Shown one piece after another: positions 9,601 through 18,900 of a stretch of 64,000 nt of DNA. Within the stretch, counting starts at the first letter, position 1; every line of letters begins with the position of its first letter. Both the position numbers and the translations under genes were made by a program. This stretch comes from Lepisosteus oculatus (taxonomy: Eukaryota > Chordata > Actinopteri > Semionotiformes > Lepisosteidae): positions 3,088,501 through 3,152,500 of the forward strand of contig NC_090714.1 in NCBI RefSeq assembly GCF_040954835.1, given 5' to 3'. The notes beneath the pieces were generated by a model. It was not told where the DNA came from and made no database searches. It was given only the letters and a program-made list of their open reading frames with translations.

Positions 9601-12280
9601 CACAATACCAAGCTTCTGATCCAATCAGTCTGTTCATCACCAAGTGTTTCTCAAGCCTTCTAACCGCAGCGGCGGGGTTAAAAAGCAGATTCTCATCAAC
9701 GTATGTTACAGATTACAGAACTCTTCTCACCTTTGTCCAACCCCATGAACAAGTTCTGAGAAGAGGACACAGAGAGAGAGAAATAATCAGTGAGACATAA
9801 CAAAATCCAGCACTTTTCAACACAGCAGCTTAGGACATGAAAAAAAAACACAGTAGGGAAAGACCATTCTTGTTTTGAGCAGGCTTTACTTAAATGAGCG
9901 CATGCTGCCTCATGCTGCAAACTGAATTCATCTAAGGCAACCCTGAGCGCAAGGCAGGATACACCCTGGGCAGGACGCTATCAGACATTACAGACAGAGG
10001 CCAGATTCCTTAAATGCTGTGCTTGATCAGAACGTGCCCCGATTTCTTCAATGAGAATGATGGGGACTGAACTGCAGTTTAACATTTTATCTGGAAGAGT
10101 CATGCCAAAGCTTTTAAGTTCAATGGCATACAGCCCAGGAAAAGAAAATGCATAAAAAGTCCCTTCAAGGCTATATTGCCTTTTCACTGTAAAGGAACTA
10201 CAGCAGACAGGGGACATTTCCTGAAGGAAACACTGATCGTTGGAAACGCTGTAGCAGATGCCAAGCAGGTGCCCGGCCAGCGTCTGTGCCCACTGGCGCC
10301 CACTCACGATGGAAAGCTTCTCAGTGGTGGTGAACCTGGCCAGGATCTCGCTACGCTTGGTCGCCCAGGGCTCAAAGTCGATGCCCACGCCTTCCTCCTC
10401 TTCCTTTTCCCGCCTCTTCCTGCCAGATTCCTAAGGGAAGAATCCACGAAAACCGATCAGCCCCCGACGCCGCCCACTGCTCGCCAGCAGACAGGCAACA
10501 CGGTCGATCTCAGAGTCTCGGAGCCGCTCAGGCCCTGCGGGTCGCGATCTGGCAGCGTGTACTCGAGTCTCACCCCCGACGCGGTGGGCACCGACGCGTC
10601 TCCGGCGGCGGCAGCGAACATCGACAGGGGGTCAGTGCCATCCAGCATGGAGCTGAGGGGGTCCGGGGCCGAGCTGGAGGAAGACGAGGATGAGGAAGAG
10701 CTGCCCTTACGGCCGGGCCGTCGCGTCCTGGTGTCCGTCACCTGCACGGATACAGACACAACCGGAGACACTGCGCCTTGTAAAAGCAAGCTAACTGAGC
10801 TCCTTAAATGAGAGCGGAAACCTTTCAAAAACTGGAGGTTTTCTGCCTCCAGTTCCAACAACACACTTCTTTCACTCGTGATCAGTGAAAACAGGGCTGT
10901 ATGTTACAGACACCCGATTCGGTCAGCTGGGGGTCAGTCTGGGTGTGAAAGAGGACCCCTCATCGCCTGCCGGGACTCACTGTGATGGGCTTCAGTGGGT
11001 GGTAGTCCCCAGCCTCGACTGGCACGGCCCCCAGACAGCCCGCCGCCAGCTCGGCTTCATAGGGGCGATTCCTCGAGTGCCTGGAACCAGAGAGAGGCGT
11101 CACATCCCGCCAGCAAACCCGCACACACAACCAAGCCGTCAAGACCCCGTTCAAGACGGCTTACATTGTGGCTCCCAATCCTGGTCCTGGTGTCCAGCTC
11201 CAGGTTTTCACTCCAGCCGAGCTTGAGTACTTCACTGAAGCCGTAACCGAACTAACGAACCTGCTGCTTGACTGAAATACTCACCAGCTTTTTGAGGAAT
11301 AGCGGCCAAAATGCCAAGACCGCTAACAGCTAAATATCGAAGCGATGTATTTAAAACAACTGCCAATTAAAACGTTGCACCTGAAATCGGTAGTTTTACT
11401 GCCTCTTCATATGGAAGGCATTACAGAACCAGCTATAGCTCTCTTATGTCGAGAGAGGCAGACAAGTGAAGGGACAGGCACATATTTAAAGTCCTGTTGA
11501 CATATTCTGCACGAATTGTAATGCTTATTGTTCAGCATTACACTTACAACATTAACATTAATATCTAATGAGGCTGACGGACTGCTGCAATTGGCCAGAC
11601 AGAAACCTATAATGAAACTCAAAATTTATTTAATTCTGTAGTGGTATGGAGAGCATTTCCATACGGTGTTAGCAGTTCACAGTCCACATACAAATACTAC
11701 TCCCTCGTCATACTATAATTTTACACAGATGCATGTCCTTAGAACTGCTTAAAGCTTGTACATAATTATGACAGTGTACAGTAGCATTGGTAGGAGCAAC
11801 GATAATAAAAAAAACATGAACGGTGCAGTGCATCAGGAGTTTTGGCTGAAACGGGATGTTAGGTTCGAGGGCGATCTTTACTCCACCGAAATGTCCGAGA
11901 TGTGTCTATAGATCGCCCCGAGGAGAACCGTCCATCAGGTCACATGATCACCGAAAATACAAAATACACATATGCACACTCAAACTGATCCACAGACGAT
12001 CATAAAAAAATTAACTTCTTTTATTTGTTTTTAACCTTCATGCTAAAACATGATTGTCGCGATCTGCTGCATTTAACTCAGAACTGCAGTTTACATGTAT
12101 TTTTTTATATTTCTGGTGTTTACACATAATACCTGAAAAATGTCTAACAAGGAACTTATGTTTTTTGGCAGCATCATTGAAAGTCTCTGGCTCTGTGTTA
12201 TAAATTATCAGAACAGTGAGACACAATCTAGATCGATTAAAACCAGCAAAACTGTTTCCTTACCACTGTACTGCAGACAT
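531..12280 (-). CDS. vps35l: VPS35L, retriever complex subunit (5' 21 coding exons; partial)
   Basis: VPS35L is the VPS35-like alpha-solenoid scaffold of retriever (with VPS26C and VPS29), part of the Commander assembly that recycles cargo from endosomes to the cell surface. I built 21 coding exons on the minus strand; every splice phase closes, giving 1847 nt (615 codons plus 2 nt). Coding blocks: 12280-12264, 11080-10981, 10741-10574, 10430-10308, 9755-9731, 8198-8122, 7648-7520, 7151-7067, 6566-6510, 6393-6312, 5627-5580, 5003-4910, 4290-4090, 3965-3919, 3648-3537, 3121-3005, 2606-2553, 2346-2266, 2025-1963, 1724-1639, 611-531. The product aligns with human VPS35L (about 963 aa) from its N terminus, for example [52 protein letters not shown] and [20 protein letters not shown]. 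Residues 55-70 hold a run of about 11 serines. The remaining third lies beyond position 1. Intron 10 is U12-type. The identification is secure; single boundaries are inferred. Confidence 0.97.
1639..1724 (-). CDS. vps35l: VPS35L coding exon 20
   Basis: Residues 561-589, [20 protein letters not shown] then RSIMEVFI. It ends in phase 2 with a weaker GTCTGT donor, chosen because the frame closes with exon 21. Confidence 0.92.
1963..2025 (-). CDS. vps35l: VPS35L coding exon 19
   Basis: Residues 540-560, [20 protein letters not shown] then M, equivalent to human LQLIIKKVIAHFHDFSVLFSV. GTGAGT donor. Confidence 0.94.
2266..2346 (-). CDS. vps35l: VPS35L coding exon 18
   Basis: Residues 513-539, [20 protein letters not shown] then FEDAYPQ. 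Very strongly conserved. GTAACC donor. Confidence 0.95.
2553..2606 (-). CDS. vps35l: VPS35L coding exon 17
   Basis: Residues 495-512, [18 protein letters not shown], matching human DYINCAEVWVEYTCKHFT. CAG acceptor and GTGAGT donor. Confidence 0.95.
2700..2950 (+). repeat. tRNA-derived SINE copy in VPS35L intron 16
   Basis: A box-B-like GGGTTCAAATCC (about 2812) is followed downstream by AGTCACTCTGCTTAAAAGCATC, a version of the common fish SINE tail (AAGTCGCTYTGGATAAAAGC). It sits next to exon 16. Confidence 0.6.
3005..3121 (-). CDS. vps35l: VPS35L coding exon 16
   Basis: Residues 456-494, [20 protein letters not shown] through [19 protein letters not shown] donor. Confidence 0.95.
3537..3648 (-). 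CDS. vps35l: VPS35L coding exon 15
   Basis: Residues 418-455, [20 protein letters not shown] then [23 protein letters not shown] donor. Confidence 0.95.
3919..3965 (-). CDS. vps35l: VPS35L coding exon 14
   Basis: Residues 403-418, [15 protein letters not shown], with the next Asn codon split across the GTAGGT donor. Matches human [16 protein letters not shown]. Confidence 0.94.
4090..4290 (-). CDS. vps35l: VPS35L coding exon 13
   Basis: Residues 336-402, [20 protein letters not shown] through [11 protein letters not shown]. 67 codons in phase 0; GTACTG donor. Confidence 0.95.
4490..4690. repeat. possible interspersed repeat in VPS35L intron 12
   Basis: The phrase around CCACCCTTTGAGTAAAGAAG looks like an interspersed element rather than unique intron sequence, but I cannot name the family. 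Confidence 0.3.
4910..5003 (-). CDS. vps35l: VPS35L coding exon 12
   Basis: Residues 304-335, [20 protein letters not shown] then [11 protein letters not shown]. Strongly conserved solenoid helices. GTAATA donor. Confidence 0.95.
5160..5296. repeat. tandem duplication of about 70 bp in VPS35L intron 11
   Basis: The block CAGACCTGGCTGCCCAGAGA-GGACAGGCT recurs about 70 bp later as CAGACCTGGCTGTCCAGAGA-GGACAGGCT, with related sequence (CCTGACCAATGCAACTGGAC / CCTGGCCAGAGAAACTGGAC) ahead of each. Confidence 0.75.
5580..5627 (-). CDS. vps35l: VPS35L coding exon 11 (after the U12 intron)
   Basis: Residues 288-304, [16 protein letters not shown]. The frame joins exon 12 only if the donor is GTGGGT at 5579, which gives [15 protein letters not shown] as in human FLSKTGISECLPRLT. 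Confidence 0.92.
5628..6311 (-). other. vps35l: U12-type (minor spliceosome) intron of VPS35L
   Basis: The donor (minus strand, from 6311) reads GTATCCTT, a perfect U12 5' splice site. Upstream of the acceptor the minus strand reads TTTTCCTTCAC (5649-5639), close to the U12 branch-point consensus TTCCTTRAY, with the branch A at 5640, 12 nt before the exon. The acceptor is CAG at 5630-5628 and there is no long pyrimidine tract. The coding frame (R-L-Y-V-E-A) closes only with this donor, since the apparent read-through hits a stop within three codons. Confidence 0.9.
5920..6205 (+). repeat. fish SINE-like repeat inside the U12 intron
   Basis: It contains the hallmarks GTGGTTAGTATTGCTGCCTG, GTTGAGTTTGAATGTTCTC, CAGTCCAAAGACATGCTGGC and AGGTTAATT in order, the abundant fish repeat with a tRNA-like head. 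Other copies lie at 29.96, 31.9, 36.9, 39.2, 39.4 and 44.2 kb. Confidence 0.75.
6312..6393 (-). CDS. vps35l: VPS35L coding exon 10 (before the U12 intron)
   Basis: Residues 261-288, [20 protein letters not shown] then IRELIPRL. It ends in phase 2 at a GTATCCTT donor, the consensus of the minor (U12) spliceosome. Confidence 0.94.
6510..6566 (-). CDS. vps35l: VPS35L coding exon 9
   Basis: Residues 242-261, [18 protein letters not shown], equivalent to human KLVYERIFSMCVDSRS. CAG acceptor and GTGAGG donor. Confidence 0.94.
7067..7151 (-). CDS. vps35l: VPS35L coding exon 8
   Basis: Residues 214-242, [20 protein letters not shown] then ITDILDTFG. Very strongly conserved; ends in phase 1 at a GTGAGT donor. 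Confidence 0.96.
7520..7648 (-). CDS. vps35l: VPS35L coding exon 7
   Basis: Residues 171-213, [20 protein letters not shown] through [10 protein letters not shown]. Nearly identical to human at the start of the helical solenoid. GTGTGG donor. Confidence 0.96.
8122..8198 (-). CDS. vps35l: VPS35L coding exon 6
   Basis: Residues 145-170: [20 protein letters not shown] then LDDLEE. It matches the human [16 protein letters not shown] segment. CAG acceptor and GTGAGT donor. Confidence 0.95.
8230..8340. repeat. short dispersed repeat, copy A
   Basis: It begins GGCTCCCAATCCTGGTCCCG and continues with a CCGGTTTTCCTTCCAGCC phrase. A related copy is at 11160-11275. This looks like a common fish short repeat of unknown class. 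Confidence 0.5.
9731..9755 (-). CDS. vps35l: VPS35L coding exon 5 (25-nt microexon)
   Basis: A 25-nt microexon encoding NLFMGLDK plus one base, equivalent to human NLFMGSEK. It has a CAG acceptor and a GTGAG donor. Its small size makes it easy for gene finders to miss. Confidence 0.9.
10308..10430 (-). CDS. vps35l: VPS35L coding exon 4
   Basis: Residues 96-136. A charged [10 protein letters not shown] stretch is followed by the conserved [20 protein letters not shown], ending at KLSI before a GTGAGT donor. The acceptor is TAG at 10433-10431. Confidence 0.95.
10574..10741 (-). CDS. vps35l: VPS35L coding exon 3 (poly-Ser linker)
   Basis: Residues 40-95. A basic stretch (RTRRPGRKG) is followed by about 11 serines and then the conserved [18 protein letters not shown] block. 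The poly-Ser tract is longer than the mixed Ser/Thr stretch of the human protein. GTGAGA donor. Confidence 0.94.
10981..11080 (-). CDS. vps35l: VPS35L coding exon 2
   Basis: Residues 6-39, [11 protein letters not shown] through [10 protein letters not shown]. This is the conserved N-terminal segment of VPS35L, disordered in isolation; published retriever structures place the N-terminal region against VPS29. The boundaries are a CAG acceptor and a GTGAGT donor. Confidence 0.95.
11160..11275. repeat. short dispersed repeat, copy B
   Basis: It carries GGCTCCCAATCCTGGTCCTG and then CAGGTTTTCACTCCAGCC, matching copy A at 8230-8340. It lies in VPS35L intron 1, upstream of exon 2. Confidence 0.5.
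12264..12280 (-). CDS. vps35l: VPS35L coding exon 1 (start codon)
   Basis: This 17-nt coding piece has its ATG at 12280 and encodes MSAVQ plus two bases of a Trp codon, before a GTAAGG donor. The human protein starts with a similar short peptide ending in Trp before HSRNR, which fixes this start. A ZNF143-like motif about 55-70 bp upstream marks the promoter. Confidence 0.88.
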
Positions 12281-12299
12281 CTTCGCAGTCAGGTGACTT

Positions 12300-12355
12300 C
12301 CACTAGGCGTCGAAGTTCAACTTTAACCTTTAGGCATTCTGGGAAATGAAGTACG
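12300..12355 (-). promoter_or_regulatory. VPS35L promoter with ZNF143/STAF-like site
   Basis: The minus strand at 12352-12334 reads ACTTCATTTCCCAGAATGC, a close match to the ZNF143/STAF element (ACTACATTTCCCAGAATGC). It lies 54-72 bp upstream of the VPS35L ATG, the usual distance for a TATA-less housekeeping promoter. Inferred from motif and position only. Confidence 0.55.
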
Positions 12356-13027
12356 AGCTGTACTTCCTCTGTGTCTGGAGAAAAGAAACGCCCCCGCTGG
12401 AACTGGACATCTAGGCATGGAGGGGGCGAGTTTCAAATGCTTTGTTAGCTTCCCTTCGAAACCTGTGCTTCTACCGTTTCCGTACAAGTTTATTTGCTTG
12501 AAAAATTCCTGACCTGTAGTTTGTTTTATGTAAATACCCGGTGTAGCTGTTTGGTTGTGCACGTATGCGACAGCAATGAATGTCAAGCACATCCCGTTTC
12601 TGTTAGCATGACCTGGGAACTTTGACACCTTGATCTTGGAGTCGTCAGGCGTCTCTCTACATACAGCTACATATAATATTTCATTTAAAAAAATACAGCA
12701 AATGCTTAAGTATATTTTACTTGTCTGTTAAGGCTGGTAGGAGGGGGAGCCGCCGCTTTTTCAGCTGGGTAACTGTTACCAAGGTGTGAGCTGGACTAAC
12801 GTCTTGTGACTGGGACATTGCCAATTACATATTTGAATGCCTTTTGAGCTGATGAACCCCACAAATGATACTTGACATACTCATACGAGCTGGAGAAGTA
12901 GTAGTTGTGCCAGTCTTAATTAAACCAGCCCTGCATCTAAAGTCCATAGATTATTTTTCTCAGTTGGTGCTGTACAACAGCATATTTGTTTTTATTTAAA
13001 GAACAACAACACAAGGTTGATTTTTTT

Positions 13028-15855
13028 TTTATTAATTCAACATGCTTATAAACGGGAATTAAGAATACCATACAAAAGAATAAATAATTGAATACACACA
13101 GAAAATGATGCAAGGAAATTAAAAAGAGAACCCAGCATTGCAACACAGCATGGGAGCGGTAAGCAGCCAGCAAGCCTGCGGTGCTGAAAGACAGGCACAC
13201 TGGCACTCGTGGGCTTCTGGCAGGGACGGGCATCTCCAGACGGGCCCTGGTGTTTGGAGGATAGTGGTACCGTAGCTGTGCCCACAACTCGGCACTAAAT
13301 CGTAAAACGTCACAACGGGGGGCTGAAATTCTGTTCTTCTCTGCCGGGCGGGTTAAGGCATTAAAAGAAATTGAAGAGCAGTCTTTACATTTTTCACCTA
13401 CAGTTTCCCTATAATACTATACAATTAGTATTTAGAATATTAACTAAACTAATACTATTGAGATAAATATTATATATATATATAATTTAATCCTAGTATG
13501 ACCTAATTTCAGATTTTATAGGGCTATAGTCTCCCAGGCTGCTTTTTAAAATGAGCTCCTTCTTGTTCTGCATATTGAGATCTTGGATATCCCCACCTAA
13601 TTAAAACGGAGCTGTAGATCAACTAGTGTCCTCCTCTCACAGTCTACCAGATCTTGTCTAGTTGTGCAGCAGATGGAAGCAGAGGGCTGTCAGAGCCAAG
13701 GTAATACAGCACAACTAAACCAAGCTGTGCCTGCTAGAACACGCTCGGATAAATAAGCTATTTTATTATACACCTTTCTGACCTGTGGAAACACAAAAAA
13801 ACACAAAAGCCACTTTTGATTTGTAGCACTCTGTGCAGAGCAACAGCTTCTAGCCAAGCTGCCAAAATGAAATAAAACATTTTAAATAAAAAACTACTAG
13901 TTTCAAAATGTTTCTAGAACTACAAAATTAAATACAATCAGATGCAAAATGTAAACATATGATTAAAAGGACAGCTACTGTGTCATGGCCTGTTTCATTT
14001 GGGAATGGAAACTAACAGTCCTGCACAATACAACACCACCTCTGTCATCAATATCATAATTGCAGAGAGGGTAGTACTTCTGCAAAAGGCAAGCTAAGAA
14101 GAGCACGGGCCACATTCTCTAAAAGACTACTAGTATCCACTTTAAGTCTGCAACAAAAATGACTGCTCTGCAAAATTCACGAAATGAGGTACAGAGCAGA
14201 CTTAAAGAGGATACTGGTACAGATCATAAAACAATTATACAAATCTTAACTTATTATCTACACTTGTAACAACTCTATACAGTCTAAAATACTATCAATG
14301 TGGTTTATGCATTCTGATCTAGGGAACACATTCTGCATACTATGTAGTCAAAGCAATACTATAACTAAGTTAAACTTGCACTATAGTGCACTTGGCTGGA
14401 GAACAGAAAACTGAGACTTGGCAAAACAGTGTCTCCTGCAGTACATTAGTGCTCAGACAGGAGAAGGAGAGGCACATACAAGGCCCAGGCTTGGATAGAT
14501 ACTAGTTCCCGAGATTTGAAAAACACTCCTGAAATTCAGTAAGTGAACTGTGATTCAAGAGCTCACCTGCTGAACAGTTTCAGTACAATTATTTTCATCT
14601 CTTCTCCCTGTGGTTTGGCTATCACATAAGGCCAGTGCCTCATAATCATCTTAGACTGGGCATATACCTCGGCTCTGTGATCCTTTCTACTTACAAGTTA
14701 CTCCATGAAACATACTGACATCCCTTATACTGCTGATGACTATATTAAGGTAGTAGGGCGTTACAGCAAGAAAAGATCATTTCCTGACCTTTTCCCCAGA
14801 ATCACTTCTGTCTGCCAGTTTTCTTCCCACCAGAGCTATATAATCAGATGTAATTGGTTAATTGGTTTTAATTGGCTCTCTTGAGGAACTCAACCAGTTA
14901 AGACACCCACTGTGACTGAGATTTCACAAGTGGTAGGATGAGTTGGCCAGGGCTCTCAGCAATACAGTGCTCCCCATGGTAAGGAAATCAGTCAGTCAGC
15001 ACAGAACCACTGGTCTGACATGTGGTACTTGTGACGCACTGAAAGACAAGTGGCTTGAAGGTGGGCGGGTCAGGGGAGACCGACTACACGTCTTCATCCT
15101 CCCCTTTGCAGTCACAGGGTTCACAGATGTAAAAAACACACAGCTAGTAACTGGCAAGGCCACAATCAGTTCTCTATGAACTAACTGTGAAGAGAAATGT
15201 CATAAATATGTTGAGGACACACTGCATTGTTTGTGAAACAGGAAAAAGAGAGAGTAATGGTTACAATGACATGAACTGTAATCCAAGTATGGAAAACAAT
15301 TCAATTAGAAAACAATTTATAACAACAATGAATGCAGAGGGTACCCTGACGACAAAGAATGAAACCCTGGCCTAAAAACTGTCAGTGCAAAGTAGAAAGA
15401 AGGCTTGATTTGCTTGTTTTGAGTGGCTGCAGCACTACACAAGACCCAGTTACACTTGAGTGAAGAATACCTCATCTAGACAGTGCATTGCTGTCAGTAA
15501 CTACAGGACTTTTAAATACATGGAAAGTTTGAAATGCAACAGTTCAAAGCAGCTTGTGTTACACCCCCAAATTCACCTCTCTGGTTTGGCATTCCGTTAA
15601 AAACATTTGATCCTTTAAGATAAACTAATTTACATACGTCTTGCATTTCTTTGTTCACTTTTTAAAACTGACTCAGTGTAAACATTAAACATTTTGAATA
15701 AAACTGTGAGAAGACGCCACCTGCCCACAGGGGCTCCGTGACACCCCATTTCAGAGTCAGAGCTGTGGGCTCGTTCCCCAGGAGTGGGGAGGCCCCTGTG
15801 TCGATTATGCGCTTGGAGAGGAATGGGAAGAATCTGCATTTGCTTGGCAGGACGT
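13028..15855 (-). other. ccp110: probable CCP110 3' UTR
   Basis: This 2.8-kb AT-rich stretch follows the CCP110 stop codon. I see no coding exon or repeat I can name in it. Candidate poly(A) signals (AATAAA on the minus strand) lie at 13767-13762, 13033-13028 and 12996-12991. The next gene, VPS35L, starts at 12280 on the same strand, so the CCP110 transcript must end before about 12.4 kb. The exact 3' end is not determined. Confidence 0.5.
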
Positions 15856-15931
15856 CTATCCCAGAGAATGCTGCTTCCTCAGGCTATCAGAGCGCTTGAC
15901 CCGCTCCTCAGGGTTCTTCCTGTACAGACTC
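15856..15931 (-). CDS. ccp110: CCP110 last coding exon
   Basis: Residues 776-800, [20 protein letters not shown] then HSLG and a TAG stop at 15858-15856. The frame follows from the strong GTGAGT donor of exon 12. The peptide does not resemble the mammalian tail, so an alternative last exon is possible. Confidence 0.65.
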
Positions 15932-18900
15932 CTGCCAGAGAGAGGGGAGATCGTCACAGGGCGCTGTGGAGTCATCCGTGATCTCCATACTGTCCACGTG
16001 TGGACCAACCACAACAAACAAAGTTTATTTGTTCATTCATAACATTCCCTCCTTTTCTGTTCTCTCACCCTACTCACTATAACCAGATCTCACTGTATTA
16101 CTGCTTTACAAACTACACAAGGAAATTCAAAATGCTGCTTGAGGCAGTGCTGGTGAACTATTCCCCTTAGACTACAAATTCCAGTACTGTAAAAGGCATT
16201 ATTAGATAGGACACTTCGTTGAGGTCCTTGTAGGCACTATGCGTGGTGAAGATACCACAGGTCGTTTTACAGAAGCAAGGCTGTTAACCCGGTATCATGG
16301 TATCATACCTGCCTGTTTTCATGAACACACACCAAAACACAGCTTTATCCTATTTGCATAAAAAGGCCCTGTCCCACTCTGCCACTCACCCCTGTCTGTG
16401 CAGGTGACCAGGAACTGGGGCATTCTGGCCCTGGTTTGGTTGAAGGACCCTAAGAAAAAAGCAGGAGGATCGATAAGAAACTGGATATAGATAGCCCAGC
16501 ATTTTGATACTACAGTATATGCCACTGTTTTCGAGAGTAAACTAGCACCGATCCTACCAGGAAACTACTGCAGTTGACCAGGTTAGATAAAGCAGTCTGA
16601 AATCCAGCACCACTGGACTCACTGCACCTCACCTACAAACCAACTAAATAGGCAAAAACCATGAACGTCAGCTCTATTAATTTAATTTTCCAACAGTAAA
16701 AATTATTAAGATAGCTTCGTTACAGTGCATGCAGCTGTGAAACAAACTCATCAGTTAACCTAACTTGAATTAAACTGAAACTTAATATCAATTCCAAAGA
16801 AAAGCTACTGACCTCCATGTAACAACACTTTGTTATTTATTATCTGTACTATTAATCCAGCCCTACTGGTTACATGGATACATTGTAAGTGTAACTTTTA
16901 TCGGATTAATCCATCACTGCCCAGTCCATTCAATAGACGAAGTAGCACTTTCAGTGAGCTTTATCTCGCTGCTGCTGTAGTAATCATACCTGTTGGTTGG
17001 AGGGCTCTTTGGCTTCTGTTGAGTCTTCTTGTTCTGGCCCATTGTGTCGCCAACTCTGATGATAAGAAAATAGTGCATTAATGCCCAAGACACCTCTATT
17101 TCTATTGTTTCTGCACATTCCTTGTTGATTGACTCAGCAAACTTCTTCCCAGACTAATAATGAAAGGAATACATGAATTATTTCAAAACACTGGAATGGA
17201 TCTCCTTACAGACTGATCCACTTTACAGACCTGTTATTCACATTAGTCAAAGACAAGAATGAGTGAAACATAATCATAAGACAAGATATTCATGTAAATC
17301 TAATCAGATAGTCACAGTAAGCATTGCATAAAAAAAAAACATTGGCATTATTAAGAAAGCGAATAACAGGATGCAATATTTCTTTCCCAGTCACAATACA
17401 AATGAAGCATAGGATGCTCAGAGATCTATCTTTTTAGTGTTACTTTTTAATTTAGCTACCCTGAACTTATAAATGCAATGTCAATCAACAGCAGTCAATC
17501 TTTAATTTAACTAGAGATATTCATTAACAAAAAGGAGTTTTAAATCTCATTGGTCTTGTGAAACTGAACTAAAAGTTAGTCAAGGATATTTGTTCTCTTC
17601 TTGTCAGACCACTTTAGTAAGGCTTTGTGCTTTGGATCATTGTCCTGGTTAAGTCTGAATGTTTGACCTAGTTTTAGATTCTTTTGACTCAAACAGCTTT
17701 TCCTGTAGGATTCTTGAGTACTTTGCTACCTCTATTTCCCCCACAATCCCATCAAGCATCTTTACTGAGAGTTGGGATGGTGCTGACTTGGTGACTAGGT
17801 GACGTGGTGTATTGGGCTTGCGCCACACATAACACTTTCCATTTAGACTAAAAAATTCAATGTTAGTCTCATCTGACCCTACAATCTTCTGCCACATGTC
17901 TGCAGTATGTATATGAGATTTATGATGAGGATTTTTCAATAAAGGCTTCCTTCTTGCCCATCACCTTTATAGATGAGTTTTGTTGAGGGACTGAGAAATT
18001 GAAATTGTATGAAGTTACATTACCCACTCTGATTACACACTAAACTTGAATATAAAATCCTATTTCAATGCGTCATAATGGCAAGCAACAGCAACAACAT
18101 CTAGAAACTTTACAGAGGGCAAATGCTTTTTGCAAGGCATTATAGATCAATTCATCATTGACAAGTATAGACTATTTAAAAATACAATGGTTGGTTGTCC
18201 TAATACAGTTCTAGAGCAGGCCTTAATGTGCTGTGATTCTTCAGAGTTGGGACTGGTGAAACGTTTCTTTCCCTCCAGTATCTATGCTCACCTCTGCTTC
18301 TTCCTGTCCAGGGATTTCTGGGTGGCTACTGACAACGTGACCTTCTCTCGAGGACTCTTCGCCTTTTCCTGAGGAAAATCAACAGATATACTCAGACAAC
18401 TCAAATCCACAGTCCTGCAAATAGGTGCGAGGTCAAATCTTTACAGTCCTGAAGATCTTTTACAGGATAACATAGAATACACCCCAGAATATAAAAGCCT
18501 TTATAATAGCCTTTTCAGCACCCTTATCCAATTTCCTCCTTTACCCTTTACTTTTCTATGATTTTGGCAAATTAGTTTAAAGAATAAATGGTTTAGGTAA
18601 CAGACAGCCCCCTGAATCTCTATCTGCTGGTTAGGATCCCCAGAAGCCCCCTGATGCTCATACCATCTCCCTCAGCTTCCTCTCCTTGCGTAGCTGCCTG
18701 TCCTGCTGCAGTAGGCCCAGCCTCTCATTCAGTGGCATCACGAAGAAGATGTCGTGCACATCAAACAGAGCAGCCCGCAGCTAAAGGAGACAAACATAGG
18801 CACGCTGACCCTCTGGACACTACACAGCCCACACACAATCTGTCTGTAGAGAACATCTTGATTATTAAAGGTAAAACACGTACACAAGGCAACTTAAGCA

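Noticed and set aside
10176-10811. 211-codon plus-strand open frame
   Set aside because: Opposite strand of VPS35L exons 3 and 4; caused by the GC-rich poly-Ser exon. No known domain.
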